From Phaeodactylum tricornutum CCAP 1055/1 (lineage: Eukaryota > Bacillariophyta > Bacillariophyceae > Surirellales > Neidiaceae), in contig NC_011669.1 of assembly GCF_000150955.2 (NCBI RefSeq), forward strand, positions 1,308,993 through 1,372,992: 64,000 nt of DNA, in the 5' to 3' direction. A program made the translations under genes and the position numbers. The notes beneath the pieces were generated by a model, which searched no databases, was not told the DNA's origin, and was given only the letters and a program-made list of their open reading frames with translations. Of this stretch, positions 9,673-20,711 are shown in pieces (the stretch's first letter is position 1; the number at the start of each line of letters is the position of its first letter).

Positions 9673-10168
9673 TGTAAGAAACGAATTGATCCGGTGGGTT
9701 TAGAAAAGGGTTTATTCACTGTCGACAATTAAAGTTCGAAAAGGGTGGTACACTCGTTAGAAGAACGATTTGAAACGGCAAGAGAGGTATGGTATGTTGT
9801 CTGACAGAGAGCGGTTTCATTTCTTCTCGCATCGTCCTCCTTGTGTCCATCTCGATATTGTTTTGCTGTTAGTTGGTTGTGCTAATTATTCTAAGCAACG
9901 ATTGAAGCTATGTGCTATTGCGCCTACCAACCACTGACATTTCAGGTAGGACGATCGTTGCTGTAATTTCTGTAGGACCAACAGTAAAATAATCCCGCTA
10001 ACTGGAAAGCGCAGCATTGCAAGATTACACCTATTTGCTTCACGACGCATGCATCGATAAAAATTCAAATTAGAATCTATCAGCATTATTTCACAGTTTA
10101 ACTGATGGTTTAAGTGATCGAAATAATATACAATGAATTTGGAAAGGCACAGGCGGGAATATCGTCTT
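9673..10168. other. intergenic region
   Basis: Between the start of elongin C and the 3' end of the sigma factor gene, both minus strand. No gene or repeat recognised. Confidence 0.6.
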
Positions 10169-12220
10169 TTAGCTAGTCAGGGCGTCTTGGTGCTCCTTGA
10201 GTTTCTTTTCGTACCACGGCCGACGGAGTTTGCGAAGAGCTCGGCATTCTTGAGAGCGGACCCAGGCCTTGCTTTGCTTCATTTGGGATGCCACGGCAGT
10301 TACCGTCCGAGTCAGTCCATCCGAGAGACCGTAGCGTGAGCAAATCACTCGACGCTCGTCTTCGTCGAGAATTTCGAGCATCTCATGCAAGTCTTCGTGA
10401 AAAATTCCACGGTCGACTCGTTTTTCGGGTGTGCTTTCGTCAAAAAGAGCACTACTGGCGGAGATTGTGTCCCCTAGCAAATCGTGACTTTCGTGACCGA
10501 GATCTTTCGGGTTGCTCTGGTATTTGGGTGTTTCCAAAGAAATGCTACGCTTGGTTAGACGAAGCATCTTGTTGTACTTTTGTAGCGTCATCCCCAGTTC
10601 TTCGGCCATTTCTTCGTTGGTAGGAGTCCGACTCAACTCGCGCTGTAGATTGTTTCGGACTTTACGAACACGATTGAGAAGATTGTGCACGTGTACGGGT
10701 AAACGGATAGTACGAGAATGGTAGGCAATCGAACGAAAAACGGCTTGTTGAATCCACCAAGAAGCGTAGGTCGAAAACTTAAATCCTTTCTTGGGCTCAA
10801 ACTTCTCCGCTGCACGTGAGAGGCCCAAGCTACCTTCTTGTACCAAATCTTGCAAACTGACTCCCACATTCGAATATTTGCGCGCAATACTAACCACTAG
10901 CCGCATATTGCTTTGCACCATTCGTTGCTTAGCCTCTCGACTTGTCATGACCATTTCCACGAAATCCGTTGCAGTACCCCTGTTGATAGGATGCAGCCCT
11001 TTTTTCGAGGTTACCATCGCATCTTTGTCTTCGGCTCTGAGTTTGGCCCTCAGCTCGCTGTCATCGTAAAAGTCTTTGAGTTTGAGAGGCGGCAGTCGCT
11101 TGGCGCGGCCTCGTCCGCGACCGGGGCCGGCTGACCCCGCCTGCCCGTTTCCAACAAAAATTTTGGGATCCATTTCTTCGAACAGAACTTCGCTACCGGC
11201 TGGACGCAGGCGTTCGTCAGCTTCCGTGGCAACGAACATGGGATCGTGGTCAGAAAACCCACAAGCCGCGGCCCATTCCTCAATTGTCGGGAGACGCATC
11301 AATTTGGACGATAGGCCTTCGTGTACGAGTTCACACTTAATCATGAACTGAATTTTCATACCGAGTGAGTATTCTTCGTCAGCCGTTAGGAGCTCGGTGC
11401 GGTAGTATTTTTGCAGGTCCATATTGTTGACGTTCTGTGCTGCGCGCTTGGAAACCTTACGGGTGGTTTCCATAGCAATCTCTTCATCAGTTTTCGTCTT
11501 GGGTAGCGGTAGGTTCTTGGTAACCCGTTTCCTTTTCTTTGCTATATACGTTGTACCGGTCACGGGCAGTGCCTCCAAGGAAGAATCCGTTACACTGCGA
11601 TTGCCTTTGATTTTGGATGATTCGGCAATGTATGGCCGAATGGCGGCAATTTCAGCATCACTCATCGTGTGCTCCGTGGCATGATCCAAGAGGCTTTGCT
11701 GCTCCCGAAAGCGGACTAACGTTTCGTAGTTCATGGCGCCGGGTACGTAATCGGGACGCCCTTTGGGTCGCTTTTTCTGGATGCCGTCAACGCCACCTCC
11801 AGCGTACAACAACTGATCGGAGGAGAGCAATTCCAGCATTTTTTCGTCGATTCCATGCAGGGCCTTTTCAACTTGCTGTCGGTCCATGGCTTGTAGAGCT
11901 TGACGTCGTCGTTTATCCGAAGTTTCTGTGAGGGGTTTGACTTCTTGAATCATGTCGAGCTTACGAGACGCCAGCAATCGGGACGAGGCTGTTCTATACG
12001 GAGAATGGGATTCAATAGAGAAGCAAGACGTCTGCTGCAAAGTTGCTACGATCAGTGTGGCGGACAGAATGTGTATCCACGACGTAGCAGCGCAACTGTC
12101 GGAACGGGACACTCCGACTCCTACGGGACGGATATCACACGTAGAGACAGCATCGGGACGACGCTGAAAGGAGCCCAGTAGGTTGCGGCCCCGTCGTTTC
12201 ATTTGTAATCTACCAGCCAT
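10169..12220 (-). CDS. nuclear-encoded plastid RNA polymerase sigma-70 factor
   Basis: Single exon, 683 residues. The sigma-70 core fills the C-terminal half: region 1.2-like DLQKYYRTELLTADEEYSLG, region 2 with NMRLVVSIARKY, LVQEGSLGLSRAAEKF and FSTYASWWIQQAVFRSIA (the -10 contact helix), region 3 with LNRVRKVRNNLQRELSRTPT, and region 4 with DEDERRVICSRYGLSDG then VRSQECRALRKLRRPW for -35 contacts. It will direct the bacterial-type plastid polymerase to promoters. The N terminus holds a hydrophobic stretch (WIHILSATLIVATLQQTSC, about residues 48-66) followed by FSIES, which looks like a diatom bipartite plastid presequence but sits unusually far from the first Met, so an internal start or longer leader is possible. 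A basic, disordered linker of about 200 residues lies between presequence and core. Confidence 0.92.
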   Translation of the reverse strand: MAGRLQMKRRGRNLLGSFQRRPDAVSTCDIRPVGVGVSRSDSCAATSWIHILSATLIVATLQQTSCFSIESHSPYRTASSRLLASRKLDMIQEVKPLTETSDKRRRQALQAMDRQQVEKALHGIDEKMLELLSSDQLLYAGGGVDGIQKKRPKGRPDYVPGAMNYETLVRFREQQSLLDHATEHTMSDAEIAAIRPYIAESSKIKGNRSVTDSSLEALPVTGTTYIAKKRKRVTKNLPLPKTKTDEEIAMETTRKVSKRAAQNVNNMDLQKYYRTELLTADEEYSLGMKIQFMIKCELVHEGLSSKLMRLPTIEEWAAACGFSDHDPMFVATEADERLRPAGSEVLFEEMDPKIFVGNGQAGSAGPGRGRGRAKRLPPLKLKDFYDDSELRAKLRAEDKDAMVTSKKGLHPINRGTATDFVEMVMTSREAKQRMVQSNMRLVVSIARKYSNVGVSLQDLVQEGSLGLSRAAEKFEPKKGFKFSTYASWWIQQAVFRSIAYHSRTIRLPVHVHNLLNRVRKVRNNLQRELSRTPTNEEMAEELGMTLQKYNKMLRLTKRSISLETPKYQSNPKDLGHESHDLLGDTISASSALFDESTPEKRVDRGIFHEDLHEMLEILDEDERRVICSRYGLSDGLTRTVTAVASQMKQSKAWVRSQECRALRKLRRPWYEKKLKEHQDALTS

Positions 12221-12865
12221 CTCTTCTTAATTAGCTTGTCTTGTAATGTAGGGAATCTGTCTTATTGGAACCAAACAACAAACGCAGGGGTTGAAGAGAA
12301 AGAGGTCTCATCAGCCGTTTCTTCGCTCTGGGGGATGATGTCGGAAACGACGAGAGCCACTCACGCCAGGAAAGCACGGTGGGCAGCTTACGCAGCGATG
12401 CTTGGTTCTTCGACTCGAGCCACACAGCAGTAGTGCCTGAGTAATTTCGCGTAGACCGCGCGCGGCCTGCCGGCGGTTTCGTTCCCTTCAACTTGTGTAT
12501 CTTGAAGAAATACCCGGATATTCGTGATGGATGCCTTGATGACGTGTTTGGAATCCATGGAAATGTCTCGAAGGCGTCAAATGCGAAATACAACAAATCG
12601 AGATATACGCTGACTGTGAAAACTTTGGATTCCGAAATCTCATTCCTAGAGGTATTTATTATTACCGGAAATGCTACCGAAGTGCCAAACTGTGCCTTAG
12701 ATTAGGGACATGTGGGTCCATCGTGAGAGACCATACGCAATGATTGATGATCGAGACTCACACTTTAGAGGAATCGCTCCCTTCTTACGTTTGTTAGCTA
12801 GGATAATAAAGCGTAAAGTGTCCGGTGAATTTTTCCCCATACTTTAAGAGTAATCTAGAGTGCTG
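12221..12865. other. intergenic region upstream of the sigma factor
   Basis: Between the sigma factor start and the 3' end of the orphan gene, both minus strand. Holds an exact copy of TGACTGTGA at 12611-12619. No further gene seen. Confidence 0.55.
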
Positions 12866-14024
12866 CTATCGGAAAGCTTGCGCAAGCTCGACAAATTCCC
12901 CTGAATGAATCGAGTGTTGCAAACTCCGAACAATATCATCTTTGACGGTATCCACAGGAAATCCGTTCGTCAGAAATAGTGGGATAGCCGCCACCGCTAC
13001 GCAGCGCCGGACATCGGAGCGACCCGACGAGTCCACGTAGAAGTCTATTCGAAGGAGGATTATAGAACAGGTGAGAATAAAGGCCTACCATCTACAGCGC
13101 GTTCATCCTAGCTTGACGTACCGTCCCAATTCGACTTTTTGATAAAAGCAGGAACATCAGTATTGTACGTTACACTTCTCCCCAAATCAGAATTTTCCGT
13201 CAGACGCCACTGGACGATCTGGCCGGCCGCCTTAACGTAGCCGTCTAAAATAGGGTTCTCAGAAGACGTGACCAGTCCAAAAGAAATTAGCACATCCAAT
13301 CGAATCATTCTCGGAAAGGATTCTGGAACGGTCGCGGATGAGAATGCTGCGAGATCTGCAGCGTTCTCTAAAGCGACTTGGTCGTATTCTTGACTTTCTG
13401 TTCCGAATGCATCCAGCACTGGCGATAGAGCCGTCGAGTTGGTGAGATTTGTCTCCTTCGCCGCACCTTCTTCCACTAGGGAAGTGACCCCAAACGGCGG
13501 AAGAGCCTCCACAACGACTGTTTTTCTTGTCCGTGCTGACGGTGACACAGACAAACTATTGTCAGAGTCTGATACCTGCGCAAATCTCCCCGCCATGGCC
13601 GATACCGATCCTGGTGTCACGTTGACCGACCGATCGCTTTCCGCTCGTACCGGTGGTGACGCAAGCTGCGGATCTACCCGAACAGGTCGCTGCCTGACTT
13701 CGATCCGTTCATTATTTTGGTAACTATGCATCAACCTTTCGGCGTCCAAATGCTTTTCCCGCTCTTCTTGCCTCAGGGCCGAAAGTTTCAGATCCTCGTC
13801 CTTGACGCCACCCCGGTAGCTTTGAAGGATTTCGGCAGACTGCGATTTCTGCTGGCGCTCCTTTTCTTTATCCGCCCGAATTCGCCGCTGCCATTCCTCC
13901 ATATTCATTGGGACTGCAACATAACAGAAAAAACAATGCGATGCGCGTAGTGAGTCGAGGCGGCAGCGGGACACTACCTACGCACCAAACGAGCGAGTTT
14001 GGTTTACGTACCAGGAGCACTCAT
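12866..14024 (-). CDS. orphan protein, three exons with a 13-nt first exon
   Basis: Exons on the minus strand: 14024-14012 (13 nt, MSAP plus one base), 13913-13122 and 13044-12866; 327 residues. All three joins use GT-AG sites and stay in frame. The third exon was found by reading past the stop at 13108: it opens with DFYVDSSGRSDVRRCVAVAA and carries an even, gene-like composition to a stop at 12866. The N terminus (residues 8-70) is a charged helix rich in Arg, Lys, Glu and Gln (MEEWQRRIRADKEKERQQK), the middle is Ser/Thr/Pro-rich, and the C-terminal 130 residues look folded, with MIRLDVLISFGLVT, a YVKAAGQIVQWRL strand and the final domain. I do not recognise the family. Confidence 0.72.
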
Positions 14025-14607
14025 TTTTTTCGATCAGCTCCGTTCTACTAATCAAAAATTTGGTGGCAGCGGTGGCCGTTTTGTTACCTAGATAGGTAAA
14101 GTCCGTCTTAAGAGAAGACGATGCGGATTTGACAGTGAGCACAATTTCATGGTCACATAGTCAATAGATTCTTGATTCTCTCACTCTTCTGGAAAAACAG
14201 ATCCGTACCACCACGAACGGCCCCCTGTAACGTGTCCGGTCCGGTTGTGTGACGGGGCGAAATTAAGCGCTGCCCCGGCCGGCGTAGTCGTTGGCGCGAG
14301 TCAGTACTATAGTATTGTTATTGAACAATATTTGAGAGCGCCCTCCTGTCTCAAAACGACACCGGCATTGGCCGGCGCTGCTACAATAGATTCCGACGAA
14401 TGAACCTATCATAGTTGGATATGAGAAACTATGCGTTCCGCATATTTCAGCATTCAAACTATTGGCCGACACTCTGATTAGACGAGAGACAAACGTCGGA
14501 GTCTTCACTCTCTGAACTCAGGTTATAGAAGGTGATTGGTGAACTAATTTTGTGTATTCAGGAACCATTCTTGAAAAAAAACCAAAGTATGCAATACTTC
14601 TGCTGTG
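14025..14607. other. intergenic region
   Basis: Upstream of the orphan gene and downstream of the DHHC transferase, both minus strand. GC-rich near 14270-14290 and 14370-14385. No gene recognised. Confidence 0.55.
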
Positions 14608-15927
14608 TCATACCAAGTCCGCCACCTTACGCAACGCGGAACCGTTCGACCGGGCCGGCAACTCTGTTTCGGACGTGCCCTTTCTCGCGAGTCGGCAAAA
14701 TCCCATTACTTCGTCCACCGCTGAGGGTGGGTAGCAAACTCGACGAAAGGGGGACAACCAATCGCAGCGAAATCCTGTGTGGTTGACATCCCGACTGCAG
14801 CTGCCAATTCCGAAGACTTCGGTGATGCCTTCCAAGGAACCACCAATATCGAGACCTTTCAGACGGTCAATGTGTGTCAATTTGGATCGGATTACTTCGG
14901 ATTGATCATACATCATGCAGGAGGTAAACATTCCAAAGAGCAAAGCTTCGATCAAAAGACCGAGAACTGTAAGCATCTGGGTAGGGTGATCCAAGCAGGC
15001 AATATGGTGGCGATTGTGACGTCCGCCCGTCGTATCGTGTGACACACACGTCGCAAATCGAGTAATGACAAACACCATGGAATACGTGCAGGTCAAAAAG
15101 GTGTAGAACACAAATAGTAGAAAGTATTTGTGGTTGCCAATACCTACGCAGTTGCTGTGAATGGAAGCAAATCGGGTTAGTTTGTTTTTTACTGCCAAAC
15201 GCTAGAAATGAAGGAGGATATAACAAAACATACTTGACCCAGGGGCTGTCGTAAAGAAAATGGATATAATGTCGCGTTAGCAAACAAGGAGAGTCAGTCG
15301 CAGGGAAAAAATCGACAACCAAAACACGTACCAGTGATGGTCCATTTTAATAACGCATCGGCGACAGACACTACAATGATGTGCCCGCTGCGGCTTGAAC
15401 GCTTTGCAACGACGACAAAGTCGACGTCCCTTTTGAGTTGGCATAATCATCAAACTTTGCAATTGCTTTTCTTCCTCAGTTTCTATTTTCTCCTCGGTTT
15501 CGGGAAGCGGTTGCGCATCGGGTGGCACCGTACCGGGATCGGTTGTCATTGTTTTGAAATGAGCCGCAACCGCCAATGCTGCCAACAGAGAAAACCCGAT
15601 GCGATTCCCGATGCCTGCTATGCTCAAACTCCGGATGCCATCTTCGCTCGTAGTGCTCATCCAGGGTGGGATCAGAACGAAGCAGACAGCATACACTCCA
15701 TAGGCGTGCAGACAATAAGTTATCAGGGCGCAAAAGAGGCCACAACAATCCAGGTTCAACCAATATCTGTCGAAAGGTCCGGTACCACAGAATCGTCGAC
15801 GAACTGTTGCTGTCACCATTGGGACCGAGGTGGACTCGCGATTTTCCTCCAGTTCTACCTGTACCGTCAACGAATCTCCTGACTTGACCGAGCCAATTTT
15901 TCGCCTCTGTGTTGTAGTAGAACTCAT
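14608..15927 (-). CDS. DHHC-type protein S-acyltransferase with a 12-nt microexon
   Basis: Exons on the minus strand: 15927-15332, 15245-15234 (12 nt) and 15154-14608; introns of 86 and 79 nt; 384 residues. The catalytic motif is assembled only by splicing: exon 1 ends in KMDHH plus TG, the microexon gives C-P-W-V and two bases, and exon 3 starts N-C-V-G-I-G, so the product reads DHHCPWVNNCVGIGNHKYF. The cysteine-rich zinc domain before it is complete (LCRRCKAFKPQRAHHCSVC, RRCVIK). Two membrane helices lie before and two after the catalytic domain, as usual. Such enzymes palmitoylate cytosolic cysteines at Golgi, ER or plasma membranes. The C-terminal 90 residues (SPFRRVCYPPSA onward) are specific to this protein. 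The start is the ATG of MSSTTTQRRK; an upstream Met is in frame but less likely. Confidence 0.88.
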
Positions 15928-16370
15928 GTGCAAAAATTTTACAATGACAAAGTTTCTAATGTAAAGAAGAAGCACTTGCACCCTTGTGGGAACAGATGGG
16001 CTGAAGTGTATATGGCTTCAAATGGGTTTGACTGCGAATGTTTTACCATTTCTGCGAACCCTACTGCAATAGGTGCGGTACATCCCAGGTCGGTTTTTCG
16101 CTATGAGCATCGTTAAACGGACCATGTAGGTTTGTCAGCTTTCTTTACAGTTAGGGCTGGGGTGGGATCCAACATAAAGCACGTCCGACAGTCAGCGTAA
16201 TGTGCTGGCAAAATCCAAAAGCCTTGGGACATATTGGACGGTAAAACTGGTGGGTTACTCGGCACGCCTTGATCCTGAGTTTCCAGCACATCTCACCAGC
16301 AGACGGTCAGTCAGCAAATTGCTTTTCATCATCTTGGAACAAACCTTGTGCCCAGTATTCCTTATTCAGC
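15928..16370. other. divergent promoter region
   Basis: Shared upstream region of the DHHC transferase (minus) and the FKBP (plus). No gene or repeat recognised. Confidence 0.55.
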
Positions 16371-16915
16371 ATGATTCCTGTACGTATCTTTGTGTTTCTT
16401 ATCGCAGTCCTTGCCTCTACCGTCTCTGCTGGGACTGCTCCGGAAGGTATCCAGTTCCTCGAGGCCAAGAAGTTAGAAGAAGGAGTGGTTGAGACCGCGA
16501 GTGGCCTCCTCTACAAGGAGATTCGTCCCGGTAGTGGCAAGACGCCCACCGAAAACTCTCCTTGCAGTTGCCACTATGCTGGACGCCTTATTGATGGCAC
16601 CGAGTTCGATAGCAGCTACAAACGTGGTGCTCCTTTGTCCTTCGCTCCAAACCAAGGTAATGGCAATTTCTTTGGTGCAACGTGGCCGACTTTCGTAATG
16701 CTCACACATTTCTCGTTACACGATCGCTTTTAGTTATCAAGGGATGGACGGAAGCGATGCAGCTCATGAAGGAAGGCGCCAAGTGGGAGCTTTACATCAA
16801 GAGCGAATTGGGCTACGGTGAACGCGGTGCCGGTGCGAAGATTCCGGGCGGCGCCGTTTTGGTGTTTGATCTCGAGCTTCTCGAAGTGAAAGGAGACTTT
16901 GTTAAAGATCAGTAG
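16371..16915 (+). CDS. secretory FKBP-type peptidyl-prolyl isomerase
   Basis: Two exons: 16371-16656 and 16734-16915, intron of 77 nt in phase 1, 155 residues. A signal peptide ([21 protein letters not shown], about 20 residues) is followed by a short linker and one FKBP domain of the FkpA/FKBP22 style: [12 protein letters not shown], then [20 protein letters not shown], then [20 protein letters not shown] across the splice site, and [20 protein letters not shown]. These contain the usual active-site Tyr, Phe, Asp, Ile and Trp. No KDEL-like ending is seen (it ends FVKDQ), so ER lumen, secretion or plastid-lumen routes are all possible. Role: proline isomerisation in folding. Confidence 0.92.
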
Positions 16916-17104
16916 ATTTTAAGCTGCTATTTTTTATTCGACACATTTTCTAATTTGGTCCCTGCTGGTTACAAACAAAGGCAAACGCGTGTTGTGAACG
17001 ATTTGTAATAACTGTAAGCCAGCCAAAAACGGTGTACATCTCAAACTCGTTTCCGAAAGCCAGCGTGAAGTATGGCTTACTGTATTTTCTGGTAAATGCA
17101 AAGA

Positions 17105-19971
17105 CTACACCAATCCACCTCCTTTCACTCCGATGGCCCTATCCAAAAGTCCTTTCAGCTGCAGTTGTTCCTCCTTGGAAAAGGGATTATTGTGTCCACA
17201 ATGTAGGTTCAACAAGAAGCCAACACCTTCCTTAAAAACTTGCAATTTTCGGCTTTTTTGCGCAGCTTCAATACTCGTGGATGCCGACAGGCGGCCTTGC
17301 AAATACTTAAGAACGCCAACAACAAACTGAAATTCATGGGACACTGGAAGAGAGGAATACACTTAGGTTAGATAAGGGATAGCCCTGTAGCTAAATCGAA
17401 ACGACAGTCACAACTTACAGTCTCTGAGGGAAGGATCTCCTGATTCTTGAAATGACAAAAGGGATTCAATAACTTCTGGAAGTGGTTTCGGATGCACCAT
17501 GCCTCCCTCTTCTGCAGCTGCAAAGCCGGCTGGTCGGGAATCAAAGTCAGAGGGGACAATTGCTAGCTGCTCCCGAAGCCCAACGTCACCCTCCGTGCGT
17601 CGCTCAGCGACAGCTACAATTGATTGAGCACCGAAAATCAGAAAAGAACATAGCCAAGCTACCGTCGTATCGAACCCTTGTTTGACAGCAACACCGAGCG
17701 GTGCTCCAGTGAGACCGTCGAGACATGCCAGAGACTGCCATGCTTCCATTAGAGCACGCCTAGAGCCGGGGTGCAAACCACTCAAATCGCCACCCTCCGA
17801 GCCTTTCCTGAAAGCCTTAGCGTACTTTCCAATCCGTTTACAGCATGCCGCAAAATGAAAAGCCTCCTCGACGGATATGTGCTTGTCGTGAGGCCATGTC
17901 GGTGCTTGAGATCGAAGTACTCCTGGTGCTGTAACGTACTTCGAATCATTCACACAGACATTCTCCCAATCGGCCATTCTGTACTGTAAGGGTGCTTCCG
18001 TCATCCAACCAATTCCCTTTGTGGAAGCGATTCCGCGATGCAATTCTTTCCAAAGCGAAATTCCAGACTTCAGGCTTGCTTCATTAGAAATAATTGCATC
18101 GGCTGCATCATTGGCAACAATTTTGGGGCAGTTTGTTGCGAAAAAGTCGCCCGCTACATCTGTACTCCAGAAAGGTGCTAACATCCGAATCGCATTTCCT
18201 GTCCACCCTCCGACGAGACGCTGAGCTACAGCCTCCAAGTTGCAAAACGTTCGATCGCAAATCAGAAGAGCCAGCTTATCCTGTAGCTCCGGCTCGTGGG
18301 AGACTCGACGAGCGGTACTTGATGCAGCCATCCCACCAATGCTCTCTCCATGGATTATAAGCTGTTTTATACCCACTTCCTTGAGCAAGTGTACCGCAAC
18401 GGCAAACCCGTCATCGCGGAGAGTGTCTGGATTTGGCGTGAACGTTAAAAATGTAGAGCGAATAATTCGAATCAATCGGGGTAGGATACCGGGAGTATAG
18501 CTATCGATCGCGCTGTTCCCTTTTAGGCATGTTGTCGACCCAAAGCTTCGTCCATATCCTGCATAGTTGAAGACATAGACATCTATGCCGACGGAGGTGT
18601 AAAAGTCCACCCAGCTCCCATCGGATGCTTGTTCATTACCCTCATTTGACGGCACGTTCCCACCAACTAGGCTCATCCCGGCTGCTACTTCAACTAAACC
18701 TGCGTTAGGATTGCAGTAAAGAAGTGCTTTGGAGTTCCGCTGAGTATCCGCACAACGATCGCGAGCGGGAAAATGCAAAACATCCAACATGCCGCCGCTA
18801 GGACGACGCACCCAAAGCTGGCGAGCACCTCGATAGCGACTCAACATGCAACCACGTTGTAAATCAAACGAGAATATTGAGTTGTGGGGTGGGGGGTCCA
18901 ACAGGGGGATAACAGAAGCAATTCCTTTTTTAATAGCCTCTCTTGTGGAACCATGCTGCCTTTCTAGTTTTCTGCGTACTGCGTCAACCGTTAAGTCTTC
19001 TTCTGATTCATCCTCTATGTCTTCATTGCTGCTATCAGATGGAGGTTTTAAGGACGAGACGAAATTGGTAAGCTCCTGAGACCGGGCCAAAAGATGTTGC
19101 GCCGTCCGGCGTGCATCTTCCGGAAGATCATTTGGCGTTACAACAGCTGCTCTACCTTCAAGGAACGTATGCGCTTGCTCTTCCAAAGTGTCCACCAAAG
19201 CCAGTACCGTTTTGAGTTGTTCAATGAGACCAAGCCCATCATTTTGGGCTTGGGCCTACAGGATAGAGTAGAAGCATTTTTATCTATTTTGAGAATAACG
19301 AACACAATTGCAGCGCAGACAACGTGAAAACTTACCGATAGTCCGGCAATGTTCCCAATATCTCCAGATAAAACGTTGTTGCCATACTTTGTGAATCCTC
19401 TTTGTGCCCCAGTAGATGATTCTGGTGCCTGTTGGTAAATGTGCAAAAGAACTTCCAAGTATACTCCCAACACACGGTTTCGATAGGTTTTGGCCCTACT
19501 CCAAAGAGACGGCAGTGTGTACCCCTTCAAAACACTCACTCGTTGGGGATGGTTCGGATTGGCTGACATGATCGAAGCGACTTCCGCGAAGCTTTGGACA
19601 CCGGACTGCAACATACGGACTGAGTATTTGGCAAATTCTTTCTCAATATCGGTACTGACTTTTCGGGAAGCCCCAGGAAAAGCAATCATGCGAATAATAC
19701 ATCGTCCAATGAAATACCCTCCCGCAACAGACAGCGCATAGACGCCCCATTCCGTGACTAGCAAAGCAAGCAGCCAGAAAGGTAGCCAAAGGACTAAACA
19801 CACGAGATAGAGAGCAACGAATGATACAGTTGTAATCTTTCCATTCGACACGATCATTTGAACTAGGTGTGGTAAGGAATCGGCCGCTGATTGCATACGC
19901 AGCAAACGCAGCAGTAGTCCCCGAATAACTGGATTTCGAATAAATCGGGGATCATGGTAAGTGCTGCTCAT
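17105..19971 (-). CDS. membrane-anchored alpha/beta-hydrolase (serine hydrolase)
   Basis: Exons on the minus strand: 19971-19336, 19255-17419 and 17343-17105, 903 residues from the first ATG (19971). The open frame continues upstream to about 20208 without an ATG, and that stretch (including ALVTPLLRSDHHHELSL) looks coding, so a short 5' exon may be missing. Two or three membrane helices lie in the first exon (SFVALYLVCLVLWLPFWLLA, then ALSVAGGYFIG). The catalytic part is in exon 2: DVYVFNYAGYGRSFGST, nucleophile elbow IIHGESIGGMAAS with Ser in G-E-S-I-G, and FWSTDVAGDFFATN near the expected acid residue. The long C-terminal part contains a candidate His (PTWPHDKHISVEEAFHF). Fold resembles BEM46/ABHD lipases; substrate unknown. 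Confidence 0.8.
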
Positions 19972-20711
19972 GCTGGTACCTCCAACCTCTTCCCCTTCGA
20001 TATCGGCTTCGGCGACGTGGCCGGAAGCCTCGGAATTTGCTTGTAGACTCAGTTCGTGATGATGATCTGACCGCAAGAGCGGCGTCACCAAGGCGTTTTC
20101 CTGTTGATGTGAATGCGACAGTATGGAAACAACCAACGAAGCTTTCGCTAAAGGGAGTGTGGTTGATACTGAGTCGGAAAGCTCTTCCTTTGGATCGATC
20201 AACACTGCTGCGGTTCAATCTAATAACCAAGCGAGACAATCACAGTCAGCAAAAAAATTGATTCAATTCCTCGCGCTAGGCAATGTTGCTCGGATGAAAC
20301 ACACAATGTTGCAAACAAAGTTGCAGTATTCTAATAGACATGAAACTTTTTACAATCAATTGATAGTATAGAGAGGATCAGATGCTTGTCTTATATGACT
20401 CTGTGTGCACAGCAATAAAAAAAACATGAGTGCGGAACAAATTCGAGCCCTATGGCCAAGACCAACAGCAGGGATTTTCAGCCGAGATGAAAATTTATCA
20501 AATACCAATTATTCCGTCTTAGGAAAGCATGCCTATTGAATATTTCACTCTTTAGCCGTTTTCAACTACTATAGACTTTGCACGACGCCTTGTTTAACTT
20601 AATGACAGAAACAAGAGGGGAACGAGCGAGGACAAAAGGATCGACAGGTCCACGAGGTATTGCGTCAGTCGAGGGCACAAAACCTAAATGTCATTTAAGT
20701 ACACAATTCGA
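19972..20711. other. intergenic region and possible 5' exon of the hydrolase gene
   Basis: The part up to about 20208 is an open frame continuous with the hydrolase. The recurrent 9-mer TCACAGTCA lies at 20240-20248. The stretch 20380-20711 shows no gene. Confidence 0.5.
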
